Source: a virus
IMG/VR virus record: IMGVR_UViG_3300037104_000756
Span: 34,163-98,162 of that record
DNA: 64,000 nt
Reading direction: 5' to 3' (one strand)
A program made the position numbers and the translations under genes. Below, one piece after another: positions 8,050 to 16,451 of this stretch. The notes below the pieces were generated by a model. It saw only the letters and a list, made by a program, of their open reading frames with translations, ran no database searches and was not told the DNA's origin. Every line of letters begins with the position of its first letter. The first letter of the stretch is position 1.

Positions 8050-8328
8050 ATGAGCAGATTCAAGACCTGGGTTATTGTCCAATACTCGATCCATCAGGCA
8101 AACCAACAACTGCGTAGTCGACAGAAGGCGTTGCAAATTATCCCGCCTGACGAAAATCCCTATGAGATTATGAAGGCGTGGAAAACCGAGATGATACGCC
8201 GCTATGGGATTGATGGTATTCAACACTCGGATTGCGCGACCCCCGAGATTCAATCGATTTCTTTGGAGTCTATCTTTCGGCGGGTTAAACGGAGAACCCG
8301 TCGCGTGATTTATGCCATGTTCTTTTAA
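8050..8328 (+). CDS. Hypothetical protein
   Basis: A 92-residue protein with a basic C-terminus (FRRVKRRTRRVIY). A GGAGC ribosome site lies upstream. It is predicted helical and could bind nucleic acid, but nothing specific is visible. Confidence 0.65.
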   Translation: MSRFKTWVIVQYSIHQANQQLRSRQKALQIIPPDENPYEIMKAWKTEMIRRYGIDGIQHSDCATPEIQSISLESIFRRVKRRTRRVIYAMFF

Positions 8329-8413
8329 CTGCTGAAAACTTATTACAGGTTTGTGACTATCTCCCCCATCAGTGTGGAGCACCCAGCACTGAGATTTTCG
8401 AGGAGCAAGTTAC

Positions 8414-8914
8414 ATGGCAAATGAACACGACAACAACCGAAGTTCGGCGCTGACGCCTGAAGCGCTGGCTGTCATCAATACCGCAACATCCAAAGCGGTT
8501 CAGGAAGCGGTATCTGCTTTGCTGCAGGGATTGATGCCTGCTTTCAAGGATATGGCTGTTACGCCTGAGAAGTTGCGCGAAGCCAACCGTCCGTACGAAG
8601 ACCCTGCGAAACTAAAGCGGGAACTCCGCGAATCATTGAAATCCAAGCAGGATGAAGCAGAAATTACCCGCATGAATGATGCGCGTAAAGCCGCCTGCCC
8701 TCATCTCGACAAGAATGGACGATCATCCATTAACCTCGTGCATAACCAACCAGACCACCAGCCGCGCGGAATTTGCGTAGTGTGTGGTGACTGGATTCAC
8801 CCGAAGGAATGGCGGATCGGACCGGCTGACGAAAAGAATCCGAGAGGTAAAGCGTATCTGGTCGAGCCGCATAAAGATTATCGCGTCGTCATGCAGATTG
8901 ACAGCATGAGCTAG
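8414..8914 (+). CDS. Hypothetical protein with C-terminal zinc site
   Basis: A 166-residue protein. The first 100 residues are helical and charged. CPH (about 96-98) and CVVCGDWIHPKEW (about 120-132) resemble a phage zinc-ribbon tail. The ribosome site is GAGGAGCAAG. It ends just before a strong sigma70-like promoter. Confidence 0.7.
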   Translation: MANEHDNNRSSALTPEALAVINTATSKAVQEAVSALLQGLMPAFKDMAVTPEKLREANRPYEDPAKLKRELRESLKSKQDEAEITRMNDARKAACPHLDKNGRSSINLVHNQPDHQPRGICVVCGDWIHPKEWRIGPADEKNPRGKAYLVEPHKDYRVVMQIDSMS

Positions 8915-8931
8915 CTTTTCTGCGAAAAAAC

Positions 8932-8960
8932 TTGACATCTAAGTCCTCTGGAGCTACGAT
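8932..8960 (+). promoter_or_regulatory. Strong sigma70-like promoter
   Basis: TTGACA (8932-8937), 17-base spacer, TACGAT (8955-8960, 5/6): the best plain promoter in the window. It drives the 9002 gene, whose transcript would end at the 9707 terminator. Confidence 0.75.
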
Positions 8961-9001
8961 CAGTCCAGAGGATTTTTTATGTTCAAATCACAGGAGGCTC
9001 T

Positions 9002-9700
9002 ATGAAGAAATTTCTTTTGGCATTGCTGTTTGTATTGATGAGTTTCGCTCCGCTCGCGCACGCGCAAACGCGCCTGTCGGTCGGTCTTGCTGGTGGAAAT
9101 AACGTGGATAACTTGAGCGTAGGACCAGCGGTCGCTATTGAAGTTCCATTCCTGCGGCATTTCGAATTGGATTTGCGCGACACGTTTTCTCCGTACGAGC
9201 GGCACACGGCATTGGGAACCGGGTATGCCAACATCGTCAAGGGCGGCGGCATTATTTGGTTGACTAAAAGTTTTGGAGTTGTGGGAATCGCCGAGTCTTC
9301 GAGCTACGCGGTAACGCAAGTGTCGAAGAGCGCGGTGTACACCAATGCTGGGGCGATCTATCGGACGTTGTTTTTGGGCGCGCCGACACGCTTTGAATTC
9401 GATTATATCCAGCAATCCAACAACGGCATTACGAACGGCATCGAGACCAGCCACTTTCATGGTGGAGAGTTCAGTATCGATACTCGATTCGGATGCGCGA
9501 AGTCTGCATGCTTGCGCGTGCGAGAGCAGTTGGACATCGGTCGCGTGCTCACTCAAGGCAATCCCGCGTGCGATGGCAACGGAATAACCGACCCTCGATT
9601 CTTACCTTGTCCGCGTGGTTCAGCAATCACAGGTGGTGGTTCTGTGTCGCTGATGTTAGAGTTCCCGCGCAGGAAGGTAATCGAAACTACACCATTCTAA
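9002..9700 (+). CDS. Exported protein, probable outer-membrane beta-barrel fold
   Basis: A 232-residue protein with a clear signal peptide (MKKFLLALLFVLMSF, cleavage near AHA-QT). The mature part alternates short beta-strands and Gly/aromatic residues, as in small outer-membrane barrels (LSVGLAGG, FELDLRD, FEFDYIQQ), and ends in Phe. It is a monocistronic unit with its own strong promoter and terminator, suggesting early expression on the infected cell surface. A role such as superinfection exclusion is possible but is only inference. Confidence 0.75.
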   Translation: MKKFLLALLFVLMSFAPLAHAQTRLSVGLAGGNNVDNLSVGPAVAIEVPFLRHFELDLRDTFSPYERHTALGTGYANIVKGGGIIWLTKSFGVVGIAESSSYAVTQVSKSAVYTNAGAIYRTLFLGAPTRFEFDYIQQSNNGITNGIETSHFHGGEFSIDTRFGCAKSACLRVREQLDIGRVLTQGNPACDGNGITDPRFLPCPRGSAITGGGSVSLMLEFPRRKVIETTPF

Positions 9701-9706
9701 GTGGAG

Positions 9707-9734
9707 AGGGGTCTGAATAAGACCCCTATTTTTT
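9707..9734 (+). terminator. Rho-independent terminator
   Basis: AGGGGTC (9707-9713), seven-base loop, GACCCCT (9721-9727), then A and a run of seven T. It ends the 9002 transcript. Confidence 0.9.
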
Positions 9735-9920
9735 ATGGACAATCCAATTCCAAAATCGAATTTCAACGCCACGCTTCGCGCGTCCATAAAATTACAGCGC
9801 GCGATGCCTTGTTGCGTGCCTCATTGTCCTAACCATCGATTCGTTGATTTCTATGTTTGTAAGATGCATTTTGTGGAACTCATGGACGCTGCATTTTTGC
9901 GGACGGTGGCTTATGGCTAA
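9735..9920 (+). CDS. Small zinc-finger protein
   Basis: A 61-residue protein with CCVPHCPNH and CKMH, a Cys/His zinc pattern. The ATG lies directly after the terminator T-run and lacks a good ribosome site. It overlaps the next gene. Confidence 0.5.
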   Translation: MDNPIPKSNFNATLRASIKLQRAMPCCVPHCPNHRFVDFYVCKMHFVELMDAAFLRTVAYG

Positions 9921-10077
9921 AACTGGTCGACCACGAAAATCACAGAAGTGTCCAAAGTGTGGGGAAACTGATTTGACTGCCTTTGCATCCAATCGGACGC
10001 GGCGCGGCGGGCGGCAAGTCTATTGTCGAGACTGTGAGCGCATCCGCCGATTTATCAAATCCGTTAGTTTTGACTGA
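9913..10077 (+). CDS. Zinc-ribbon DNA-binding-like protein
   Basis: A 54-residue protein with CPKCGETDL and YCRDCERIRR, a classic CxxC...CxxC zinc ribbon in a very basic chain (GRPRKSQK, RTRRGGR). The composition suggests nucleic-acid binding. The start is the ATG at 9913 inside the previous gene. Confidence 0.6.
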   Translation: MAKTGRPRKSQKCPKCGETDLTAFASNRTRRGGRQVYCRDCERIRRFIKSVSFD

Positions 10078-10104
10078 ATGAGATGAATTTTGACTGAAAT
10101 GTTT

Positions 10105-10131
10105 TGGACTCGGCACTCCATAGGTGTAGAG
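10105..10131 (+). promoter_or_regulatory. AAGACT-class element (candidate late promoter)
   Basis: TGGACT, eight bases, CATAG then GTGTAGAG. It matches the family in spacing and in the downstream GTAGAG. It lies 34 bases ahead of the first virion gene. Confidence 0.6.
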
Positions 10132-10164
10132 GCTGAATACCCGCCTCCCTGAAGGTAAAATCCA

Positions 10165-11046
10165 ATGGCGACAGGAACACAAAACGAAATCTATTCAAAC
10201 GCGAATTTCCGCCCTGTGCGGGTTCGTGACTCGATCCAGTTCCTGCGCGGGAACGTCGCTCCGTTTGCGCATGAAGGCAGTGAAGCTGGAGTATCCGCTG
10301 TTGTGGCGACCACTGCTAACCCAGGAGCATATCCTAACACCCCGTTCGTTGTGGGCGTGTTCACTGCGTTTAGCGCGCAGTTCGTTCCTGCGAATATTCG
10401 CCCTATCGATTCCGAAATTCTGTTCAACTATCCCGTCACTCCAGATGAGCGCGGCGGCGGGCTCGGCGTCCAGATTCAAACGAATCCGTTTCCTCTCGGC
10501 GCTCCGACGAACTCAGCGGCTGGTAGCGTGGCGGCGGTTCGCGGAGCGATCACCATCGGCGGCGTCTACACAGGCGCGGATGCGGGCTCAGGCACTTCGA
10601 AGACGGACCCGTCCGTTCTGATTGCAACTACCATCTCGGCTGGATACCTCTACGGCGTCCAGGGTAAAATGATTGTTCGCGGTACGCTCAATGCGGGCGG
10701 CAATTACAGCGCGGCTCTTCAAGGGCAACTTGATTTGTCCGCCGCTGTTTTGGTTGGCTCTCCTTTGCAGGCGCTGTGGCTTGACATGGGCGCAACGGCA
10801 TCGGCTAATATCATCTCGATTCCGATACACATCAATGCGATTACCATCACCAACACAACGGCAGCGGTTATCAATTCGGCGCTGTTGTTTATCGGAAATG
10901 CCGCGAACCTGTTTGACGTGACCGATTTGGCGGCAGGCGGACAACATTTCTATCAGCATACTGGCGCAGGTCTCGGCACCATCGGCACCGACTACTTGGT
11001 TGTGGTGGTGAACGGCGTCACGAAACACATCGCGCTGTACGCATAA
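10165..11046 (+). CDS. Virion structural protein (coat-like, short paralogue)
   Basis: A 293-residue beta-rich protein opening the virion module. It is a full-length paralogue of the 11094 product: both start with IYSN-NxRPxxVRDSxQFxRGN, share AVRGAITIGG(V/I)YTGA, YLYGVQGK, LQGQLD and NTTAAVINSA, and end in a KxIxLYA-type C-terminus. This shorter copy lacks the inserted DUF3494-like domain. A coat or decoration role is inferred from position ahead of the tail genes; no HK97 signature is visible. Confidence 0.7.
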   Translation: MATGTQNEIYSNANFRPVRVRDSIQFLRGNVAPFAHEGSEAGVSAVVATTANPGAYPNTPFVVGVFTAFSAQFVPANIRPIDSEILFNYPVTPDERGGGLGVQIQTNPFPLGAPTNSAAGSVAAVRGAITIGGVYTGADAGSGTSKTDPSVLIATTISAGYLYGVQGKMIVRGTLNAGGNYSAALQGQLDLSAAVLVGSPLQALWLDMGATASANIISIPIHINAITITNTTAAVINSALLFIGNAANLFDVTDLAAGGQHFYQHTGAGLGTIGTDYLVVVVNGVTKHIALYA

Positions 11047-11093
11047 AAAGAATTTAGCAGGAAGAGCACGACACAAAAAAGGAAATCACGACG

Positions 11094-12620
11094 ATGTCTA
11101 CACAGAATCCTATTTACTCAAACCAGAACTGGCGTCCGTTGAAAGTTCGCGACAGTTTCCAGTTTGTTCGCGGCAATATCTCAGGGTTTGCGCACACGGG
11201 TAGTGAATCAGGCACGTTGGGTGTTATCGGACCTAACAGCACTCCTGGCGCGCACCCTGACGTTCCGTTTGTGATCGGCGTCTACTCCGCTTATGGCGCA
11301 GCGGCACAGCCTGGAAATCTGCGGGCGGTTGACTCTGAACTTCTCTTTAATTATCCAGGGAGCACCTCAATTACGGTGAACCCGACAGGTATTGACGGCA
11401 CTCCCACAACGCCGAATACGGCATCCTCAAGTATCGTAGCCGTACGCGGCGCGATCACCATCGGCGGTATCTATACAGGCGCGACGGCAGGAACAGGTAC
11501 TGCGGTCGTAGACCCATCACGCACGACCCCCACAACTATCGTGGGCTCGTCCTATCTTTACGGGGTGCAGGGTAAGGTTGTGCTCAACGGCGGTCTCGCC
11601 AATACAGGAGGGAACGGCATCATCGTTACCGGACTGCAAGGGCAACTCGACATTTCACACACTACCGTCATTTCAAGTCCCCTGACCGCAGGCTGGTTTG
11701 ATATCGGCGCATCGGCATCGGCGGCTCTTATCGCTTCGTGGGTTCCAGGTTCTGCTACTGGACTTGACGCTCAACTTGGCGTGGCAGCAAAATATGGTAT
11801 CCTTGCCGCTGCGGGAATCACAAACACAGGCTCTACGGTAGTCGCTGCTCCTGCGGTTATTGGTTCTTTCCCAACTACAACGATTACGTTTGACGGCGGC
11901 ACCGCGACGGTGGACAACATTGACGCGGCGGCAGCCCAAGTGGCTGCGCACGCGGCTTACCTTCACTACTCTGGATTGGCGTTCACTTCTCTGGGCGGCG
12001 CTCTGGACCTATCCACCGCCTTCAGCGGGTCCAACATCGTCACTCCCGGGAACTACAGTTTCGGTGCGGCAACCTGCTCCTTGGGTCTCGTCCTGAACGG
12101 ACCTGGAACATACATCTTCAAGGGTTCTTCAACGATCAATTTGGCTTCTGGTCAGTCCATAACTTTTTCGGGTGGCGCAACGTTGGCTAACACCACTGTT
12201 ATTTGGTTGGTGGGGTCGTCCTTCACTTCCGTGGCGACTTCGAACATGGTCGGGACTATTCTTGCGGACACATCCATCACCCTCGAGGGCGGCACTCTTC
12301 AGGGGCGCGCGTTTGCGGGCGTCGTGACTAGCTCGGGAGCAGTTACTATCGCTGCCGCAAACAACGTGACGGTTTCTTTTAGTCCGCCGACACCCGCGAC
12401 AGGCGGACCGACATTTATCGACATCACCACGCTGTACAACACGACGGCTGCGGTTATCAACTCAGCCTTCCGTATTATCTCGAATTCGACCTTTCTCTTT
12501 GATCTGAGCAGCAACTCAGGCAGCCCATGGCTGACCACTGGAGTTTTGTCCAGTCAGACGAAGAAAATAGCTGTGAACGTAGACGGAGTGACATACTACA
12601 TTCCACTATACGCAGCCTAA
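11094..12620 (+). CDS. Virion structural protein with inserted DUF3494 (ice-binding-like) domain
   Basis: A 508-residue paralogue of the upstream protein. Residues 1-220 and 440-508 align with the short copy. Residues about 225-430 are an insertion with the DUF3494/ice-binding-protein layout: AAAGITNTG start, LGGALDLSTAF, ITPGNYSF-like VTPGNYSFGAA, LVLNGPGTYIFKG, IWLVGSSFTSVAT, VGTILADTSITLEGG and LQGRAFAG end. That domain is a three-sided beta-solenoid that binds ice or acts as an adhesin in bacteria. Here it would be displayed on the virion. This is the clearest domain-insertion event in the window. Confidence 0.8.
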   Translation: MSTQNPIYSNQNWRPLKVRDSFQFVRGNISGFAHTGSESGTLGVIGPNSTPGAHPDVPFVIGVYSAYGAAAQPGNLRAVDSELLFNYPGSTSITVNPTGIDGTPTTPNTASSSIVAVRGAITIGGIYTGATAGTGTAVVDPSRTTPTTIVGSSYLYGVQGKVVLNGGLANTGGNGIIVTGLQGQLDISHTTVISSPLTAGWFDIGASASAALIASWVPGSATGLDAQLGVAAKYGILAAAGITNTGSTVVAAPAVIGSFPTTTITFDGGTATVDNIDAAAAQVAAHAAYLHYSGLAFTSLGGALDLSTAFSGSNIVTPGNYSFGAATCSLGLVLNGPGTYIFKGSSTINLASGQSITFSGGATLANTTVIWLVGSSFTSVATSNMVGTILADTSITLEGGTLQGRAFAGVVTSSGAVTIAAANNVTVSFSPPTPATGGPTFIDITTLYNTTAAVINSAFRIISNSTFLFDLSSNSGSPWLTTGVLSSQTKKIAVNVDGVTYYIPLYAA

Positions 12621-12708
12621 AAAGTTCTTGGCTTGGGGGTGTGACCAACGCATCCCCATCACCTTGATTTTGTACCAGAAGTAAAATCTACGTTTGGAGG
12701 AAATAGTA

Positions 12709-12921
12709 ATGAGCACAACACCAGGGTTGAACGCAATTCAATTAATCGAACAAGAGATTGGGAATTTTCTCAAGCAGCGTGAACAAGCGATTGCGAACGT
12801 TCATGCGGTCGACGGCGCAATTCAGGCTGCCCAGCACCTCGTAGCGAAGCTGAAAGCCGAAGCTGCGAAGGCTGAAGTTGAGGTTGAGAAGGTCATCGAG
12901 TTAGTTAAAAAGGAACTGTAG
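12709..12921 (+). CDS. Small coiled-coil protein
   Basis: A 70-residue protein, GGAGG ribosome site, single long amphipathic helix (QEIGNFLKQREQA through AEVEVEKVIELVKKEL). It could be a scaffold, chaperone or structural accessory given its place between coat and tail genes. No family is assigned. Confidence 0.65.
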   Translation: MSTTPGLNAIQLIEQEIGNFLKQREQAIANVHAVDGAIQAAQHLVAKLKAEAAKAEVEVEKVIELVKKEL

Positions 12922-12947
12922 TCTTACCGATCTTCCAGTTACGAGGC

Positions 12948-13029
12948 TCTGGTGCTGCTCACACCAGACTACAAACCGTTCTGGATGCTCCGAACCGGAC
13001 GCCCGTCATCCTCACTGGTGGCGGGCGTT
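12948..13029 (+). terminator. Two tandem hairpins, possible terminator
   Basis: TCTGGTG/CACCAGA (12948-12968) and GACGCCCG/CGGGCGTT (12998-13029). No clear U-run follows, so termination would be weak or Rho-dependent. They may separate the coat transcript from the endonuclease promoter at 13037. Confidence 0.4.
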
Positions 13030-13036
13030 CGTATTT

Positions 13037-13062
13037 AAGACTTTTTGTGTTATAATTAGAGA
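13037..13062 (+). promoter_or_regulatory. AAGACT-class promoter with perfect TATAAT
   Basis: AAGACT (13037-13042), eight bases, TATAAT (13051-13056), then six bases to the ATG. This copy shows that the second box occupies a -10 position. The mRNA would be leaderless. Confidence 0.65.
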
Positions 13063-13644
13063 ATGAAGTTCTATTCATATCTCTGGCTTCGGGACGACGG
13101 AACGCCGTATTATGCGGGGAAGGGTACGGGTCGAAGAGCGTTTCGCAGTGCGGGACATGGGGTGCACTGTCCTCCAGATCGCACTCGGGTCATAGTCTAC
13201 CCTGTGATGAGTGAAGCGGAAGCTTTTGATTTAGAAATGACGTTGATTGCATGGTACGGCAGAAAAGATATCGGTACCGGGTGTTTGCGGAATTTAAGCG
13301 GGGGTGGAGAGGGTCCGACACTATCCGTTGCGCATCGAAAGAAACTGAGCGAAGCCCACATGGGGCATGTTTCATCCCGCAAAGGGAAAAAATTATCGGA
13401 GAAAGAAAAACAGAATCTCAAGGGGTGGGCTAAGGGGCACATCCCGTGGAACACAGATAAGATGGGCGGTTCTTGGTCTCAGGCTCGAAGAGATTCGTTT
13501 GAGCGGCGAGGCGTATCAGAACAAACTCGCCAAAAGCAGCGGCTGGCGAAATTAGGAAACAAGAATCGATTGGGCGGAAAAAAATATGAACTTCAACCTC
13601 GTGCCTTCGGTGAACCAATCCACAACCATCCAAGCAATGGCTGA
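13063..13644 (+). CDS. GIY-YIG homing endonuclease with NUMOD3 repeats
   Basis: A 193-residue protein. The N-terminal nuclease reads YSYLWLRDDGTPYYAGKGTG, a variant GIY-YIG core with YYAGKG, followed by GRRAF holding the catalytic Arg. EMTLIAWYG carries the expected Glu. SEAHMGHVSSRKGKKLSE and later KGW/WSQ repeats are NUMOD3-like DNA-binding modules. It overlaps the next structural gene by 59 bases, unusual for a homing gene and suggestive of in-frame capture of its 3' end. Confidence 0.85.
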   Translation: MKFYSYLWLRDDGTPYYAGKGTGRRAFRSAGHGVHCPPDRTRVIVYPVMSEAEAFDLEMTLIAWYGRKDIGTGCLRNLSGGGEGPTLSVAHRKKLSEAHMGHVSSRKGKKLSEKEKQNLKGWAKGHIPWNTDKMGGSWSQARRDSFERRGVSEQTRQKQRLAKLGNKNRLGGKKYELQPRAFGEPIHNHPSNG

Positions 13645-14980
13645 TCAACTCCGAATTCACACAAAGCTCCAGAACTTTTTTTCGGTCGGCGGTATTGATG
13701 GTCAACCCATGTTGCGCATTGCCGACAACGTGCAACAAATGTTGCTGACACGTCGCATGCCGTGGAAATTCAATCGCGTAAACATGGGCTCGAACAATCC
13801 AGCAGTCAATCCCCACTTTTTCATGACTCAGCAAGGTTTCCAAGATTTTAAGTTCGCTGGTGCGTCCTGCTTCGCGCTAATCAATAGCGTGACTCCTGGC
13901 GGTCAGCTTCCTGCGGGTGGTGCTGGGGTTGACCTAAATCCGGGCGTGTACCAGAACGGAAACGCAAAGGTGAACTATGGGACGTTCAACGGGGGAAACT
14001 CCTATGGACCTACGGGGAACTGGCAAACGGCTGGTATTATTTTTAATCCTGGGGCTGGCACTTTTACTGTGCAATTTCTTGATCCGCATCCGTTTCAAAT
14101 TGGAAACATTGGCACATCGCAAATTTTGATCGCGGGGGTTGTAAACCCCGCGTACAACAGCACGTTCACGTACAACCAGCTTTCGCAAACCAGTAAATGG
14201 ATTAACAGCTACACACTGCTCGCGATTCCTGACAATTTCCATATCGTGCTGCAGGGCACTCCTGGTCATTTCGGAGCCATCAGTACGATTTCAGCTTCAG
14301 GCACTGTGACAACCGTGTTGGTCCCGAATTCTATGACTCCCGGGGGCATCATGACGTTCACGGGGATCGGCACAAACACGGCGCTGAATGGTTTAAGTGT
14401 CACATTGTTGACCGCAACATCCACTACGGTAACATTTACGACACCTACGGGCGTGACGATCACCAATGGCGCGGATAATGGAACCATATACGCGGCTCCT
14501 TCAGGCGCACCTGGGATTTGGAATTTGGGATGGGTAGAAGCGGCGGCGCTGGTCGACATCAACAATCCTAGTTTTCCCCTGCCCGTCACTCCTGTGGACG
14601 CGGTACACCGCATTGCACCTGAATACACTTCGACGGGAGATAGCATCTCTCTGTCGTGCGAGATTGATTACGGCAATGGCGTGGTAATGTTTCGTCTGTC
14701 GCAGCCTGTGAGCACATATCCTTTTGCGTTCACTGTCGTCTATCAAGCGAAGGCACCGAAGTTCACGAGTGGGCGAAGTATCTTTCAGTTTCCAGATGAT
14801 TTGTCGTATGTGCTGTTCGAGCTAATGTTGTGGCAAGGCATGCGATTCGCGTACGGCATTACGGCGGCAGAGACGCAGGCTCAGATGCAGATGGCTGCGC
14901 TGGCTCTGCAGAATGCGCTTGCTAGCGAGGACCGCGAAGACAACATCATGGGCTTAACTCCCAGTTTCACATTGATGTAG
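13586..14980 (+). CDS. Tail tubular protein A-like connector with inserted Ig-like domain
   Basis: A 464-residue protein. The N-terminus (MLRIADNVQQMLLTRRMPWKF) and C-terminus (YVLFELMLWQGMRFAYGIT then helices) have the layout of podovirus head-tail connector/tail tubular A proteins, and it sits just before fibre and nozzle genes. Residues about 230-305 (GHFGAISTISA to NGADNGTIYAA) form an inserted beta domain related to repeats in the 16452 protein. The assignment rests on gene order and weak similarity. Confidence 0.6.
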   Translation: MNFNLVPSVNQSTTIQAMADQLRIHTKLQNFFSVGGIDGQPMLRIADNVQQMLLTRRMPWKFNRVNMGSNNPAVNPHFFMTQQGFQDFKFAGASCFALINSVTPGGQLPAGGAGVDLNPGVYQNGNAKVNYGTFNGGNSYGPTGNWQTAGIIFNPGAGTFTVQFLDPHPFQIGNIGTSQILIAGVVNPAYNSTFTYNQLSQTSKWINSYTLLAIPDNFHIVLQGTPGHFGAISTISASGTVTTVLVPNSMTPGGIMTFTGIGTNTALNGLSVTLLTATSTTVTFTTPTGVTITNGADNGTIYAAPSGAPGIWNLGWVEAAALVDINNPSFPLPVTPVDAVHRIAPEYTSTGDSISLSCEIDYGNGVVMFRLSQPVSTYPFAFTVVYQAKAPKFTSGRSIFQFPDDLSYVLFELMLWQGMRFAYGITAAETQAQMQMAALALQNALASEDREDNIMGLTPSFTLM

Positions 14981-15003
14981 GACTTCGGGTTCTATAGGTA
15001 GAG
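14979..15003 (+). promoter_or_regulatory. AAGACT-class element
   Basis: AGGACT, eight bases, TATAGG then TAGAG, in the gap after the connector gene. It starts at the connector's stop codon. Confidence 0.6.
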
Positions 15004-15026
15004 ACAAATATGATCACGCTTATGCG

Positions 15027-15155
15027 GTGCAACTGGGAAATCAGTTTGCCAAAGGTGTGAAGCACACCGAAGAATGGAAAGCGACACGCAGTGCCCAGCA
15101 GAAGAAGTGGTGGGCTGAGTGGCGGGCAAAGAGGGTAGCTATATCATCCAATTAA
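15027..15155 (+). CDS. Possible small protein (GTG start)
   Basis: A 42-residue frame with a charged, Trp-rich sequence (KHTEEWKATRS, KKWWAEWRAKR). Composition looks protein-like, but there is no good ribosome site and it overlaps the next gene by 37 bases. Low certainty. Confidence 0.3.
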   Translation: MQLGNQFAKGVKHTEEWKATRSAQQKKWWAEWRAKRVAISSN

Positions 15156-16405
15156 TTAACGGATTTCCCCAGGGACCGAACGCGCTTATTGTGCCGAACG
15201 GTTCAATTTCTTTTTCTCTTAACGTGGATGCGACGGTGGTCGCTGCGCCGTACGGTTTTGTTTGCGCAGATATCCCTGTCGTATTTCAGTTCGACGCCAC
15301 GGGAGCGTTGATTCAGCCCGCAAAGTTGTGGAGTAACGCAGAGTTAAATCCACAACTGTCATCAACACTTTTGGGAACATATTATTTGGTTACGTTTTAC
15401 GATCAAGATGGCGCGCGTCTGAATAAGTCGCCTATGTGGTGGCAGTTTCCAGAAGCCGCAAACGCAACCGTAGATATTAGCGGTATGGTTCCGTACGCGA
15501 CCGTAGGAGGCAATGTGATTTTTTATCCAACATCTTTTGCGATTGGTTCGATTCCGACTCCCAGTCTGACGACCCTCGGCGGCATATTTGCAAATGCAGG
15601 TCTGTTGCATGAAGTTGTGATCGGCATCAATACCGACGGCACTCTGGCGTTCGGCTTTCTTCCTCCACCTACCCTTACGACCCTCGGCGGCGTATTTGCA
15701 AATGCAGGTGTCGCTGGTCAGTTTATCACCGCGATCAATACAGACGGGACTGTTACGCTCGGGACCCCAACAGGCAGCATCACAGGTACGATATCAGCAA
15801 ATCAAATTGCTTTTGGTAGCGCGTCAAACATTCTGGCTGGTAGCGCCAACTTTACGTGGACGAACTCCACGCAAGTGTTGAACATCATTGGAAAAAATGG
15901 ATCAGGAAACGTCGTCATCTTAGACGCCTCTGCTTTGGTGGGCGGGACTGATCACGCGCTTACCATTATTAAAGCGGATTCCGGCGACTTTAATGTCGTC
16001 CATTTCGTCTCAAACCCATCGACCGGCAACGTTGATTTGCAGATGGCAAACGGGCAGTTCAGGATTAATGTAGCCAACGGGGTTGGTATTTTGGAGATAG
16101 ACACCAATATTCTTTCCTATCTTACGACGGTCTCTGGGGGGCAGTTTGTAGCTGGGTGTAGTAGCAATTCCGCCGGTTTTCCGAGTTTAAATTATGTGTT
16201 CGATACTGCCCTCCTTCGGATCGGTGGGTTGATTCTGTCTCAGGTTGCGACCCCCACAACGATTACAGGTCAAATCGGGTTTGGAACGACACTGGACACG
16301 TCTGCGACGGCAGGCAGCAACGGAGATGTTCCGGCTCAAGTTGTTGGCTACCTAGTGTTTGACATCGCAGGCACAAAGTTTAAGTTGCCGTACTACGCGG
16401 CATAA
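15119..16405 (+). CDS. Tail fibre-like protein
   Basis: A 428-residue protein starting at GTG. The N-terminal ~150 residues form a compact domain with WWQFPEA. Two tandem fibre repeats follow, PSLTTLGGIFANAG...INTDGT and PTLTTLGGVFANAG...INTDGT (about 150-215), then a Gly/Ser/Asn-rich beta shaft. The C-terminus ...FKLPYYAA echoes the coat-like proteins. It would sit at the tail or as a short side fibre. Confidence 0.65.
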   Translation: MAGKEGSYIIQLINGFPQGPNALIVPNGSISFSLNVDATVVAAPYGFVCADIPVVFQFDATGALIQPAKLWSNAELNPQLSSTLLGTYYLVTFYDQDGARLNKSPMWWQFPEAANATVDISGMVPYATVGGNVIFYPTSFAIGSIPTPSLTTLGGIFANAGLLHEVVIGINTDGTLAFGFLPPPTLTTLGGVFANAGVAGQFITAINTDGTVTLGTPTGSITGTISANQIAFGSASNILAGSANFTWTNSTQVLNIIGKNGSGNVVILDASALVGGTDHALTIIKADSGDFNVVHFVSNPSTGNVDLQMANGQFRINVANGVGILEIDTNILSYLTTVSGGQFVAGCSSNSAGFPSLNYVFDTALLRIGGLILSQVATPTTITGQIGFGTTLDTSATAGSNGDVPAQVVGYLVFDIAGTKFKLPYYAA

Positions 16406-16407
16406 TT

Positions 16408-16431
16408 AAGACTTTTCACACCATAGTAGAG
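16408..16431 (+). promoter_or_regulatory. AAGACT-class element
   Basis: AAGACT, TTTCACAC, CATAG, then TAGAG. Close to consensus; 21 bases ahead of the long tail gene. Confidence 0.65.
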
Positions 16432-16451
16432 CCCTCTGGGCTCCCCATACT

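Noticed and set aside
12948-13029. Strong Rho-independent terminator after the coiled-coil gene
   Set aside because: Two good hairpins but no T-run, so it is reported only as a possible weak terminator.
13190-13555. Several overlapping frames inside the GIY-YIG gene
   Set aside because: Shadow frames; the GIY-YIG and NUMOD3 motifs fix the real frame.
14979-15003. T7-type RNA polymerase promoter
   Set aside because: GACT and TATAGG are present, but the spacing between them is eight bases rather than three as in T7, and no phage RNA polymerase gene is in the window. Kept only as an alternative explanation for the AAGACT class.
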